Positions 7,869 through 20,147 of a stretch of DNA of 64,000 nucleotides are shown here, one piece after another; within the stretch, counting starts at the first letter, position 1, and each line of letters starts with the position of its first letter. The position numbers and the translations under genes are program-made. This DNA comes from Nonomuraea thailandensis. Its GTDB lineage: Bacteria > Actinomycetota > Actinomycetes > Streptosporangiales > Streptosporangiaceae. Under the pieces are notes generated by a model. That model ran no database searches, was not told the DNA's origin, and worked only from the letters and a program-made list of their open reading frames with translations. The stretch is from contig NZ_JAMZEB010000002.1 of NCBI RefSeq assembly GCF_024172165.1, forward strand, positions 1-64,000, given 5' to 3'.

Positions 7869-9913
7869 CCAGGATGCGGGCCCGGCTGCTGGTGCTGCAC
7901 GTGCTGGTGCTGACGCTGCTCGTCGTGCTGGCGGTGCGGCTGTGGCAGGTACAGGTGGTGCGCGGGCAGGAGTTCGTCACGCGGGCCACGGAGACCAGGA
8001 CACGCGCGGTCATCGTGCCGGCGGTGCGCGGGCAGATCCTCGACTCCTCGGGCCGGCCGCTGGTGCGCAACAAGACCGCGCTGGTCGTCTCCGTCGACAG
8101 GACCCGCCTGTCGAGGATGAAGGACGGCGGCGTCAAGGTGCTGAGCAAGCTGTCGGCGGTGCTCGGGCGGCCCGTGTCGGACCTGCAGCAGCGCATCACG
8201 CCGTGCGGCCCCAACGTCGGCAAGCCGTGCTGGACGGGGTCGCCGTACCAGCCCGTGCCGCTGGACGAGAAGGTCGACACGCGCGAGGCGCTGCAGATCC
8301 TGGAGCGGCAGGAGGAGTTCCCCGGGGTGACGGCGGAGATCCACTCCGTCAGGCAGTATCCCGGCGGCAGGGCCGGCGCGCAGATGCTCGGCTACCTGCA
8401 GCCCGTCACCGAGGCCGAGCTGGAGAAGCGGGAGGGCCTCAAGGCCAGCTTCTCCGGGGTGGACCTGGCGGGGCGCGACGGGCTCGAATACGTCTACGAC
8501 GACGCGCTGCGGGGCAAGTCCGGGCTGCGCAGGGTGCAGGTCGACCGGATGGGCAAGGCGCTCGGCGTGGAGGAGCAGATCACCCCCATCCCCGGCGACC
8601 ACCTCGTGACCAGCATCGACTCCCGCGTGCAGACGGTGACCGAGAAGGCGCTCGACAAGGCGATGAAGTCGGCGCCGTCGGCCGACGGCGGGGCCGCGGT
8701 GGTGCTCGACGCGCGTACGGGGCGGGTCGTGGCGCTGGCCAGCGCGCCCGGGTACGACCCGGAGATCTGGGCGGGCGGGATCTCGGCGCGGGGCTACCAG
8801 TGGCTGCTGTCGGAGAAGTCCGGCAAGCCGCTCGTGTCGCGGGCGATCAACGGGCAGTTCGCGCCCGGCTCGACGTTCAAGGTGTCGTCGGTGGCGTCCA
8901 TGCTGCGCGCGGGATACCCGCTCAACGGCCACTACTCCTGCCCGGGCTCGTACGCCGTGGGCGGCCGGGCCTTCAACAACTTCCGCGGCATCGCGCTGGG
9001 CACGCTGTCCCTGCACACGGCGCTGGTCAAGTCGTGCGACACGATCTTCTACCGGGCGGCGTACGAGCAGTACCTGAAGGACGGCGGGCGCTTCCCGAAG
9101 CGCAAGCCCAAGGAGGTGTTCGCCAACATAGCGCGGGCGTTCGGGTTCGGCAGCCCCACCGGCGTGGACCTGCCGGGCGAGTCCGGCGGGCGGATCCCCG
9201 ACCGGGCCTGGAAGAAGGAGCTGTGGCAGCAGACCAGCGCGATCAACTGCGAGCGGTCGCGCAAGGGCTATCCGGAGGAGAAGGACAGGGCGCGCGCCGA
9301 GTTCCTGAAGCGGCTGGCGCTGGAGAACTGCACCGAGGGCTTCCTGCTGCGGCCGGGTGACTCGGCCAACTTCTCCATCGGGCAGGGCGACGTGCTGGTC
9401 ACGCCGATGCAACTGGCCCGGGCGTACGCGGCGCTGGTGAGCGACGGCAAGGTGCGCAGCCCGCGCATCGGGTGGGCGCAGGTGCGGCCCGACGGCAAGG
9501 TGGTCAGGACCATCCCCGTGCCGGTGGTCGGCAAGCTGCCGCTCAGCGAGAAGGAGCGGCTCTACATCAAGAACGCGCTGAGCCAGGTGGCCGCGGATGG
9601 CACGGCGGCGGGGGCCTTCGCCGGGTTCCCGATGAACAAGGTCCGGGTGGGCGGCAAGACGGGCACCGCCGAGGTCTGGGGCAAGCAGGACACCTCGTGG
9701 TTCGCGTCGTTCGCGCCCACGAAGAACCCCCAGTACGTGGTGGTCGCCATGGTGTCGCAGGGCGGGATGGGCGCGCAGACGGCCGCTCCGGCCGTACGGG
9801 AGATCTATGAGGGCATCTACGGCATCAAGCGCAAGCCCGCCGTGGCCAACGGCGGGCGGCTGACCACGCGGCTGCCGCGCTTCGCGCCGGACGGCACGGT
9901 GATCCGGGGATGA
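7865..9913 (+). CDS. mrdA: Penicillin-binding protein 2, elongasome transpeptidase
   Basis: 682 residues: an N-terminal membrane anchor (about 5-27), a PBP dimerisation domain with RGQILDSSGRPL near residue 55, then a class B transpeptidase domain. The catalytic STFK tetrad is near residue 336, the SxN-equivalent SCD follows about 50 residues later, and KTGTAE is near residue 598. It cross-links peptidoglycan with RodA as the glycosyltransferase. ATGA overlap with mreD. An insertion of about 60 residues rich in Lys/Glu lies between SCD and KTG. Confidence 0.95.
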   Translation: MTRMRARLLVLHVLVLTLLVVLAVRLWQVQVVRGQEFVTRATETRTRAVIVPAVRGQILDSSGRPLVRNKTALVVSVDRTRLSRMKDGGVKVLSKLSAVLGRPVSDLQQRITPCGPNVGKPCWTGSPYQPVPLDEKVDTREALQILERQEEFPGVTAEIHSVRQYPGGRAGAQMLGYLQPVTEAELEKREGLKASFSGVDLAGRDGLEYVYDDALRGKSGLRRVQVDRMGKALGVEEQITPIPGDHLVTSIDSRVQTVTEKALDKAMKSAPSADGGAAVVLDARTGRVVALASAPGYDPEIWAGGISARGYQWLLSEKSGKPLVSRAINGQFAPGSTFKVSSVASMLRAGYPLNGHYSCPGSYAVGGRAFNNFRGIALGTLSLHTALVKSCDTIFYRAAYEQYLKDGGRFPKRKPKEVFANIARAFGFGSPTGVDLPGESGGRIPDRAWKKELWQQTSAINCERSRKGYPEEKDRARAEFLKRLALENCTEGFLLRPGDSANFSIGQGDVLVTPMQLARAYAALVSDGKVRSPRIGWAQVRPDGKVVRTIPVPVVGKLPLSEKERLYIKNALSQVAADGTAAGAFAGFPMNKVRVGGKTGTAEVWGKQDTSWFASFAPTKNPQYVVVAMVSQGGMGAQTAAPAVREIYEGIYGIKRKPAVANGGRLTTRLPRFAPDGTVIRG

Positions 9914-9938
9914 GCACGCATGCGGGAGGGCGGAGGTG

Positions 9939-11102
9939 ATGGCGCGGACAGCGGCCGTGCGGCGGCCCTCACTGTTCCGGCGGATCACCGCCGAGAACTC
10001 CACCGTGCGCCGGCTCGACGGGCTGATGCTGGTCGCGGTGGCCGGCCTGTGCGTGATCGGCACGCTGCTGGTGTGGTCGTCCACCAGGACCTGGGCGCCG
10101 GGCTCGACGGGGCTGGTGAAGAAGCACCTGCTCAACGAGACGATCGGCGTGGTGCTGTGCGGGATCGTGGCCATGGTGGACCACCGGGCGATGCGGGCGT
10201 ACGCGCCGCTGGTGTTCCTGCTGTCGCTGGTCGGGCTGGGGCTGGTGATCACACCGCTGGGCGCGACGATCAACGGGTCGCACTCGTGGATCCTGCTCGG
10301 CGGCGGGTTCGCGGTGCAGCCGTCGGAGTTCGCCAAGGTCGGGCTGCTGCTCATCATCGCGATGTTGCTGGCCCAGCCCGCCGAGGGCAGTGATCGGCCG
10401 CGCGGGCTGGACGTGACGCTGGTGCTCGTGTGCGCCTCGATCACGATGGGGCTGGTGATGCTCCAGCCGGACCTGGGCACGGCGATGGTGCTCGCCGTGA
10501 TCACGGCCGCCGGGCTGATCATCGCGGGGATGCGCAAGCGGTGGATCGGGGGGCTGACGATGGTCGCGGGCGCCGGGATGTTCTCGGTGTTCTACTTCCA
10601 GATGCTGGAGCCGTACCAGGTGGCGCGGTTCACGGCGTTCGTCGACCCGAGCGTGGACCCGCGCGGGGTCGGCTACAACAGCACGCAGTCGATGATCGCG
10701 ATCGGCTCCGGGCAGCTCCTGGGCAAGGGGCTGCTCGGCGGCGGGCAGACGACCGGGCGGTTCGTGCCGGAGCAGCACACCGACTTCATCTTCACCGTGG
10801 CGGGGGAGGAGTTCGGCTTCCTCGGGTCGGTCACCGTGGTGCTGCTGCTCGGGGTGGTGCTGCTGCGCGGGCTGAAGATCGCCAGGCAGTGCGAGGACCG
10901 GTTCGGGACTCTCGTCGCGGGCACGATCGTGTGCTGGTTCGCGTTCCAGACGTTCATCAACGTGGGCATGACGATCGGGATCATGCCGATCACCGGGCTG
11001 CCGCTGCCCTTCGTGTCGTACGGCGGCACCGCCACGTTCGCCAATCTCATTGCAGTTGGGCTTCTCCAGGCCATCAGGGTGCGAAGACAGTCGTTTAATT
11101 AG
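9939..11102 (+). CDS. rodA: RodA, SEDS peptidoglycan glycosyltransferase
   Basis: 387 residues with ten hydrophobic helices of the FtsW/RodA/SpoVE family. Signatures: QPSEFAKVG, QPDLGTAMV and the late PITGLPLPFVSYGGT loop. It polymerises lipid II and pairs with the PBP2 encoded 25 nt upstream. ATG 9939 is preferred because GGGAGG (9924-9929) is 9 nt away; GTG 9936 one codon earlier is possible. Last gene of the mre operon. Confidence 0.95.
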   Translation: MARTAAVRRPSLFRRITAENSTVRRLDGLMLVAVAGLCVIGTLLVWSSTRTWAPGSTGLVKKHLLNETIGVVLCGIVAMVDHRAMRAYAPLVFLLSLVGLGLVITPLGATINGSHSWILLGGGFAVQPSEFAKVGLLLIIAMLLAQPAEGSDRPRGLDVTLVLVCASITMGLVMLQPDLGTAMVLAVITAAGLIIAGMRKRWIGGLTMVAGAGMFSVFYFQMLEPYQVARFTAFVDPSVDPRGVGYNSTQSMIAIGSGQLLGKGLLGGGQTTGRFVPEQHTDFIFTVAGEEFGFLGSVTVVLLLGVVLLRGLKIARQCEDRFGTLVAGTIVCWFAFQTFINVGMTIGIMPITGLPLPFVSYGGTATFANLIAVGLLQAIRVRRQSFN

Positions 11103-11106
11103 AGGT

Positions 11107-11286
11107 ATGTTCCTGGCTTATTGCGATGAGTGCGGCGAACGCTTCCTGCTACCAGCGAATCACGTCGCCGCCGTGCACAATCTGGACAGCGGGGTCATCG
11201 CCGTCGAGCTGACCTGCTACGAGGGGCACCACATCGTGGTGCTCAGTGGAAACGACATCGACATCCCCGGACCTGCCACCGTCTGA
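11107..11286 (+). CDS. Small zinc-ribbon-like hypothetical protein
   Basis: 59 residues starting MFLAYCDECGERFLLP. The YCDEC pair and a later Cys-Tyr-Glu-Gly-His-His cluster look like a small zinc-binding ribbon. Similar tiny proteins are scattered through actinobacteria without known function. ATG 11107 is preceded by AGAGG at short distance. It lies only 5 nt behind rodA and 20 nt before the radical SAM gene, but the latter seems to have its own leaderless promoter. Confidence 0.65.
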   Translation: MFLAYCDECGERFLLPANHVAAVHNLDSGVIAVELTCYEGHHIVVLSGNDIDIPGPATV

Positions 11287-11306
11287 GCGCCGCTACCCTT
11301 GACGGT

Positions 11307-13217
<1,911 letters not shown>

Positions 13218-13355
13218 CGCGCTCAGTGGGCGAGCCGTGTCACGGCGTACACGTTCATCCGCCGCGGCGGCTTATCCTGAGACGAAGGAACTCTTACAAG
13301 GGAAGGACGACAAGCTCTGAAACCTGTTCCCGAAGGGCCTCCGCCCGCGCCCACG

Positions 13356-14123
13356 GTGCAGCGCCTGCGTGTGCGTTACGCCAAGCGCGGCCGCCTGCGC
13401 TTCACCAGCCACCGCGACATCTCGCGGGCCGTCGAGAGGGCGGTCCGCCGTGCCGGCATTCCGGTGGCTTACAGCGCGGGCTTCTCGCCCCACCCGAAGA
13501 TCTCCTACGCGGGCGCGGCGCCGACCGGCGTCGCCAGCGAAGCCGAATACCTCGAGATCGGTGTTACCACGCCGTGCGATCCCGCCCAGGTCAGACAGCA
13601 CCTGGACGAGTCGTTGCCCGCTGGGCTCGATGTGCTCGACGTCGTGGAGGCGGGGCAGGGTGGGCTGGCCGACCGCTTGGAGGTCTCCGACTGGCAGGTG
13701 CGGCTTCCTGGTGCCGATCGCGAGCCCGCCGAGGTGGCGGTGGAGAAGTTTCTCGCGGCAGGCACTGTGGAAGTCGAGCGCCTGACCAAGAAGGGTCCCC
13801 GCCGCTTCGACGCGCGGCAGGCCGTCCTGGGGCTGACGGTGTCCGAGGGAACAGACAGAACTGCAGCTCAGGTGCAGGGAGAGCCGTGTGTCATACTGCG
13901 CATGGTTGTTCGGCACATGACGCCTGCCGTTCGACCCGACGATGTGCTCACAGGGCTGCGCCTTGTGGCCGACTTCGCGCCGCCGGTTCCCCCCGAGGTG
14001 ACCAGGCTGGCGCAGGGGCCGCTCGACGCGAGCACCGGTGCACTTGCCGACCCGCTCGACCTTGACCGCGACACCACGCGCGGCGGCGAGGCGGGACCGG
14101 TGGGTGAGCACGTCGCCGGTTAA
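13356..14123 (+). CDS. TIGR03936 / DUF2344 protein, radical SAM partner
   Basis: 255 residues from GTG 13356. The N-terminal domain RLRFTSHRDISRAVERA and GFSPHPKISYA are diagnostic of the DUF2344 family encoded next to TIGR03960 proteins. The last about 30 residues are acidic and low-complexity. The start is uncertain: GGGAAGGA at 13300-13307 points to a CTG at 13317 in the same frame, which would add 13 residues (KPVPEGPPPAPT-like). A TATCCT -10 candidate lies near 13274. Confidence 0.85.
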   Translation: MQRLRVRYAKRGRLRFTSHRDISRAVERAVRRAGIPVAYSAGFSPHPKISYAGAAPTGVASEAEYLEIGVTTPCDPAQVRQHLDESLPAGLDVLDVVEAGQGGLADRLEVSDWQVRLPGADREPAEVAVEKFLAAGTVEVERLTKKGPRRFDARQAVLGLTVSEGTDRTAAQVQGEPCVILRMVVRHMTPAVRPDDVLTGLRLVADFAPPVPPEVTRLAQGPLDASTGALADPLDLDRDTTRGGEAGPVGEHVAG

Positions 14124-14169
14124 GGACGAGCCCGGCATGAGCCTGGCACGACCGCTGACAGGACTTGGC

Positions 14170-14198
14170 GCCGGCGCGCTCCTCAGGAGAGCGCCGGC
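14170..14198 (+). promoter_or_regulatory. Hairpin in the 5' leader of the RNase E/G gene
   Basis: An 8-bp stem GCCGGCGC/GCGCCGGC (14170-14177 with 14191-14198) continues after one mismatch into a 4-bp stem and a 3-nt loop. It sits about 70 nt before the RNase start. RNase E mRNAs are often autoregulated through 5' leader structures, so this is a candidate cis element; it has no T tract. Confidence 0.4.
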
Positions 14199-14267
14199 GG
14201 ACAACGAGACACGAGGGCTCCTGCGCGGCGCGGCGACGCGCCCGGGAGCTGACGGGAGAGCGCCCGC

Positions 14268-17200
14268 ATGCTCGACAACGAGCCCAACGCCGGGGCCACT
14301 GGCCCTGACGGGGAGACAATTGAACAGCCCGAGGTGACCAGTCGTCGCCGCTCCGCCAGCCGCCCCGCGGGCCCTCCGCCGGAGCTGCCCGAGGAGCCGG
14401 CCTCCGCCCCGGTCACGGTCGCCGCCGCGCAGTCCGCGCCGTCCGTGGCCGATGTGCAGGCGGTGCAGAGCAGCGCCGCGCAGCGGGCCGCCGGTGAGCC
14501 GGCGCCCGAGCTTCTCACGGCGACCGGACGGCCGGCCGATGCCGGTACGGCGACCGCGCCGGCCGCCGCTGATGAGGCTTCCGAGGCCGCTGGTGCGGCT
14601 GCCGGAAGCCCGGTGGAGGCCGCTGCGGCCGAGGCCGTCGGTGATGCCGTGGCCGAGAAGCCGAAGAGGGCTGCCAGGACACGGTCGACCGCGACGACGA
14701 CGCGGCGACGTACGACGAAGAAGGCCGCGGAGGCCGAGGCGGAAGCCTCGGTGGCGGTTTCCGAGGGTGAGACCGGTGTGACCGGTGCTCTCGGGGAGGC
14801 CGGTGCGCCTGATGCCGCCGGAGCGGTCGGCGAGGCCGCTGAGGGCGTCGTGGAGGCGCCTGTGAAGCGGCGCAGGACGCGTAAGAAGACCGAGGAGGAG
14901 GCCGCGGCGCCTGCCGCCGGGGTGCCCGGTGCGGCGGTGCCCGGTGGCGAGGCGCGGTCCGTGGAGGACTCCGCCGCGCGGGCCGGGGCGGCCGAGGCCG
15001 GTTTCGCCGCGGGGGCCGAGGTGGTCGCGCCCTCCGGTGGTGGTGAGGTCGCGGCGCCGTTCGGCGACGAGGCGGCGATCACGAGTGGTGGTGGTCAGGC
15101 GACCACGGGTGCCGGTGGTCAGGCGGGCGCGGCCGAAGGTGTCGCCGCGGGTGCCGGCCTTGCGGCAGGAGAGGCCGTCGTCGCGCCTGAAGGAGCGACC
15201 GGGACGACGCGGCGCCGCACGCGCAAGTCCACGGCGAGGGCCGGCCAGGCGCCGGCGGCCGCGACGGCCGCCGGCGAGGCCGGGGGCGCCGCGGTGTCCG
15301 CCGGCGAGGCCGCCGCGGCGGCGGGCGCCGGTGAGGGGCTCGCCGGTGCTGAGGTGGCCGGTGGCGAGGCCGCGGAGCCCGCCGGGGCGGGTCGCGCGGC
15401 GGCCGGCGCCGGTAGGGGCCGTGCGGGTGCCCGTAGGGGCCGTGCGGACGCTGAGGCGGCCGGTGCCGGTGAGGTGGCCGAGGCCGAGGGCGACGAGGAC
15501 ATTCTGGAGATCCTGCCCGAGGACGAGCCGCTCGACGACGAGCCCGCGGGCGAGGACCTCGACGAGGAGAACGTGCGGCCGAGCCTGCTCGCCGACCCCT
15601 TCGGGCTGACCGCGCGCAGGGACGTCGAGCCGGGCGGCGCCGCGTTCCAGCGGCCCGCGGCCATCTTCGCGCCGCTGTTCCAGGCGCCCGACCCCAGCCA
15701 GGCCAAGCCGGTCGTGCAGCGCAAGGCCGAGCCGCAGCCCGCTCCCGAGCCCGAGGAGGTCGAGGAGCCGGTCGACGAGAGCGTCACCGAGGACGAGACC
15801 GACCTCGACACCTCCGACGAGCAGGAGGAGGAGGGCGGCGGCCGGCGTCGCCGCCGGCGCAGGGGCGGCAGGGGCCGCGGCAAGGCGCGCGAGCGTGACG
15901 AGGCCGAGGACGGCGAGGAGTCCGAGGAGGAGGGCGACGAGGAGCAGGCGGAGGAGGGCCAGGACGAAGAGGCCTCCACGTCGCGGCGTCGCCGCCGTCG
16001 CCGCCGCCGGGGCAGCGACGAGGGCGCCGAGCCGGCCAGCGACGACCCGCCGAACACCGTGGTGCGCATCCGCGCGCCGCGCTCCGGCCGTGCGGCGGCA
16101 CTCGACACCGCCACCGACGGCGTGCAGAGCGTGCGCGGCTCGACCCGGCTGGAGGCCAAGAAGCAGCGCCGCCGCGAGGGGCGCGAGCTCGGCCGCCGGC
16201 GCCCGCCGATCATCACCGAGTCGGAGTTCCTGGCCCGCCGCGAGTCCGTCGACCGGATGATGGTGGTGCGCCGCCAGGGCGACCGCACGCAGATCGCGGT
16301 GCTGGAGGACGGCGTGCTCGTCGAGCACTACGTCAACCGCGAGGCCAGCCAGTCGTACGTCGGCAACGTCTACCTCGGCAAGGTGCAGAACGTGCTGCCC
16401 TCGATGGAGGCGGCGTTCGTGGACATCGGCAAGGGCAGGAACGCGGTCCTGTACGCCGGCGAGGTGAACTTCGACACCGCCGGGCTGGAGGGCCAGCCGA
16501 AGCGGATCGAGTCGGCGCTGAAGTCGGGCCAGTCGGTGCTCGTGCAGGTCACGAAGGATCCGATCGGCCACAAGGGCGCCCGCCTGACGTCGCAGATCAG
16601 CCTTCCCGGGCGTTACCTCGTGTACGTGCCGGACGGGTCGATGACCGGCATCAGCCGCAAGCTGCCCGACAAGGAGCGCACGCGGCTCAAGAGCATCCTG
16701 AAGAAGGTCATGCCGGAGAACGCCGGTGTGATCGTGCGCACCGCGGCCGAGGGCGCCTCCGAGGAGGAGCTGGCCCGCGACGTGGCCAGGCTGTCGGCGC
16801 AGTGGGAGAGCATCCAGAAGAAGGCCAAGTCGGCCAGCCCGCCCGAGCTGCTGTCCGCCGAGCCCGACCTGACCATCAGGGTCGTGCGTGACGTCTTCAA
16901 CGAGGACTTCACGAACCTGGTCGTCCAGGGCGACGAGGCGTGGGACACGGTGGACGACTACGTCCAGTACGTCGCCCCGCACCTGGCGGAGCGCCTGTCG
17001 AAGTGGGACGACGGCGAGCACGGCGACGTGTTCGAGTCGTACCGGATCGATGAGCAGCTCTCCAAGGCGATGGAGCGCAAGGTGTGGCTGCCGAGCGGCG
17101 GGTCGCTGGTGATCGACCGTACCGAGGCGATGACCGTCGTCGACGTCAACACCGGCAAGTTCACCGGCCAGGGCGGCAACCTGGAGGAGACCGTCACCAG

Positions 17201-17699
17201 GAACAACCTGGAGGCGGCCGAGGAGATCGTCCGCCAGCTCAGGCTGCGTGACATCGGCGGCATCATCGTGATCGACTTCATCGACATGGTGCTGGAGTCG
17301 AACCGCGACCTGGTGCTGCGGCGGATGCTGGAGTGCCTGGCGCGCGACAGGACGAAGCACCAGGTGGCCGAGGTCACCTCACTGGGGCTGGTCCAGATGA
17401 CGCGTAAGCGGGTCGGTCAGGGCCTGCTGGAGGCGTTCTCGACGCCGTGCGAGTGCTGCAACGGGCGTGGTCTGCTGGTGTCCACCGAGCCGGTGGAGAC
17501 CAAGCCGGAGCCGCGCGGCACGCAGGGCAAGATGGCGGTCGAGAAGGCGGTCTCGGACAAGGTTTCCGCGGCCAAGGACTCCTCCAGCCGTGATACCGTG
17601 ACCGGTGCGCTTGAGGACGTCCCGGCCGAGGACGACCAGGCAAACCAGACTTCCGGCAGAGGGCGGCGACGCTCCCGCCGAGCCAAGTCTGCCGAGTAG
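14268..17699 (+). CDS. rne: Ribonuclease E/G family endoribonuclease with giant low-complexity N-terminus
   Basis: 1143 residues. Residues 1 to about 650 are Ala/Gly/Glu/Pro-rich with RRRTRKK-type basic patches and long acidic runs, probably disordered. The catalytic half starts near 660. It has an S1 RNA-binding domain (YLGKVQNVLPSMEAAFVDIG, about 700), the DNase-I-like domain with metal-ligand Asp in VVDVNTGKF (about 960) and VIDFIDM (about 1003), and the Zn-link CECCNGRG near 1063. Actinobacterial enzymes place the scaffold N-terminally, unlike E. coli. It processes rRNA/tRNA and decays mRNA. GGGAGAG precedes ATG 14268. Confidence 0.93.
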   Translation: MLDNEPNAGATGPDGETIEQPEVTSRRRSASRPAGPPPELPEEPASAPVTVAAAQSAPSVADVQAVQSSAAQRAAGEPAPELLTATGRPADAGTATAPAAADEASEAAGAAAGSPVEAAAAEAVGDAVAEKPKRAARTRSTATTTRRRTTKKAAEAEAEASVAVSEGETGVTGALGEAGAPDAAGAVGEAAEGVVEAPVKRRRTRKKTEEEAAAPAAGVPGAAVPGGEARSVEDSAARAGAAEAGFAAGAEVVAPSGGGEVAAPFGDEAAITSGGGQATTGAGGQAGAAEGVAAGAGLAAGEAVVAPEGATGTTRRRTRKSTARAGQAPAAATAAGEAGGAAVSAGEAAAAAGAGEGLAGAEVAGGEAAEPAGAGRAAAGAGRGRAGARRGRADAEAAGAGEVAEAEGDEDILEILPEDEPLDDEPAGEDLDEENVRPSLLADPFGLTARRDVEPGGAAFQRPAAIFAPLFQAPDPSQAKPVVQRKAEPQPAPEPEEVEEPVDESVTEDETDLDTSDEQEEEGGGRRRRRRRGGRGRGKARERDEAEDGEESEEEGDEEQAEEGQDEEASTSRRRRRRRRRGSDEGAEPASDDPPNTVVRIRAPRSGRAAALDTATDGVQSVRGSTRLEAKKQRRREGRELGRRRPPIITESEFLARRESVDRMMVVRRQGDRTQIAVLEDGVLVEHYVNREASQSYVGNVYLGKVQNVLPSMEAAFVDIGKGRNAVLYAGEVNFDTAGLEGQPKRIESALKSGQSVLVQVTKDPIGHKGARLTSQISLPGRYLVYVPDGSMTGISRKLPDKERTRLKSILKKVMPENAGVIVRTAAEGASEEELARDVARLSAQWESIQKKAKSASPPELLSAEPDLTIRVVRDVFNEDFTNLVVQGDEAWDTVDDYVQYVAPHLAERLSKWDDGEHGDVFESYRIDEQLSKAMERKVWLPSGGSLVIDRTEAMTVVDVNTGKFTGQGGNLEETVTRNNLEAAEEIVRQLRLRDIGGIIVIDFIDMVLESNRDLVLRRMLECLARDRTKHQVAEVTSLGLVQMTRKRVGQGLLEAFSTPCECCNGRGLLVSTEPVETKPEPRGTQGKMAVEKAVSDKVSAAKDSSSRDTVTGALEDVPAEDDQANQTSGRGRRRSRRAKSAE

Positions 17700-17852
17700 C
17701 TGCTCGGCGGACTTCCGACGATCCGTCCGGTTCGCCTAGGGGCCCGTTAATCCGGTACCCTGGTGAATCGGTGCGTCAGGTGACGTGCCCTGTTGGCGCG
17801 CTTACTCGGTTCGTCGGTTTGAGACAGGCCGAATGACAGGCGCAGCATTCGG

Positions 17853-17877
17853 CGGCCGCCTCTTCGTGAGGCGGCCG
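17853..17877 (+). promoter_or_regulatory. Hairpin in the rplU leader
   Basis: A perfect 10-bp stem (17853-17862 with 17868-17877) with loop TTCGT lies 41 nt before the rplU start. A TACCCT -10 candidate at 17755-17760 would give a leader of about 150 nt. L21 leaders act as autoregulatory elements in other bacteria, so this is a plausible ribosomal-protein regulatory structure. Confidence 0.5.
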
Positions 17878-17917
17878 ATGTTCGAGACAACAGTGAAGTC
17901 AGTAGAAGGGTTCCGCG

Positions 17918-18220
17918 GTGTACGCGATCGTTCGTTGCGGCGGCAGGCAGCAGAAGGTCTCCGTCGGTGACGTCCTCGAGGTGGACAAGGTCGCCGGCGA
18001 GGTCGGCTCTTCGGTTTCGCTGCCGACGGTGCTCGTCGTCAACGACGGCGATGTGACCACCGAGGCGGGCAAGTTCACGGTCAGCGCCGAGATTCTCGGC
18101 GAGACCAAGGGCCCGAAGATCCGCATTCTCAAGTACAAGAACAAGACCGGTTACAAGAAGCGCCAGGGTCACCGCCAGCGGTACACCCAGGTGAAGATCA
18201 CCGGTATCGAGCAGGCCTGA
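17918..18220 (+). CDS. rplU: 50S ribosomal protein L21
   Basis: 100 residues, GTG start, beginning [17 protein letters not shown] as in other L21 proteins and ending with the [12 protein letters not shown] rRNA-binding tail. It binds 23S rRNA. First gene of rplU-rpmA, 15 nt before rpmA; obgE follows after a terminator, the order conserved in most bacteria. Confidence 0.98.
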   Translation: MYAIVRCGGRQQKVSVGDVLEVDKVAGEVGSSVSLPTVLVVNDGDVTTEAGKFTVSAEILGETKGPKIRILKYKNKTGYKKRQGHRQRYTQVKITGIEQA

Positions 18221-18235
18221 ACGGGAGTTTGAGAG

Positions 18236-18493
18236 ATGGCACACAAGAAGGGCGCGTCGTCCACCCGGAACGGTCGTGACTCCAACGCCCAGCGTCTGGG
18301 CGTCAAGCGCTTCGGTGGCCAGCTGGTCAACGCGGGCGAGATCATCGTCCGCCAGCGTGGCACCCACTTCCACCCCGGCGACAACGTCGGCCGTGGTGGC
18401 GATGACACGCTGTTCGCGCTGGCCGCGGGTCACGTGCAGTTCGGTGTCAAGCGCGGCCGTCGGGCCGTGAGCATCGTTCCCGTCGCGGAGTAG
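18236..18493 (+). CDS. rpmA: 50S ribosomal protein L27
   Basis: 85 residues. The N-terminus [15 protein letters not shown] reaches the peptidyl-transferase centre and, as in other actinobacteria, has no cleavable extension. [17 protein letters not shown] is diagnostic. ATG with GGGAGTTTGAGAG upstream. Cotranscribed with rplU and followed by a strong terminator. Confidence 0.98.
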   Translation: MAHKKGASSTRNGRDSNAQRLGVKRFGGQLVNAGEIIVRQRGTHFHPGDNVGRGGDDTLFALAAGHVQFGVKRGRRAVSIVPVAE

Positions 18494-18531
18494 GGTTTCC
18501 CGCTTCTCCGACCTTCGGGTTTGTTGCTTCA

Positions 18532-18576
18532 GGGGTGGATCGACTCGATCGGGTGTCGATCCACCCCTTGGCGTTT
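18532..18576 (+). terminator. Intrinsic terminator behind rpmA
   Basis: A 13-bp perfect stem GGGGTGGATCGAC/GTCGATCCACCCC (18532-18544 with 18555-18567) has a 10-nt loop and a TT...TTTT tail. It separates rplU-rpmA from obgE. Confidence 0.85.
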
Positions 18577-18628
18577 TCCGGGCCTCACGGCCTCGGTGCT
18601 GGAATGAGATGCCCCCTGGCGGGGGTGA

Positions 18629-19996
<1,368 letters not shown>

Positions 19997-20147
19997 CACC
20001 CGGTCCCTGCCGCGCCGAGGGCGCCGGCGGCGCGCCCGAAGGGCACCGGCGGCGCGGGCGGCGCTGGGAAAGGGCGCGGGCGAAGGGCGCGGGCACCGCG
20101 CGAAGGGTGCCGGCGCCGCGCGAAGGGTGTCGGCGCCCCAGGGCGGG
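19997..20147. repeat. Degenerate GAAGGGNGCCGGCGCC repeat tract between obgE and an SDR gene
   Basis: The convergent gap behind obgE consists of about six imperfect copies of a 15-22 nt unit built on GAAGGG followed by GCCGGCG or GGGCGCG. It has no start-stop structure of its own. It probably arose by slippage and may fold into several stem-loops, acting as a bidirectional terminator. Confidence 0.6.

Noticed and set aside
13272..17360. A 1362-codon open frame on the minus strand opposite RNase E/G
   Set aside because: It is antisense to a gene with clear catalytic motifs; the product is His/Arg/Leu/Gly-rich without domains, an effect of high GC at third positions.
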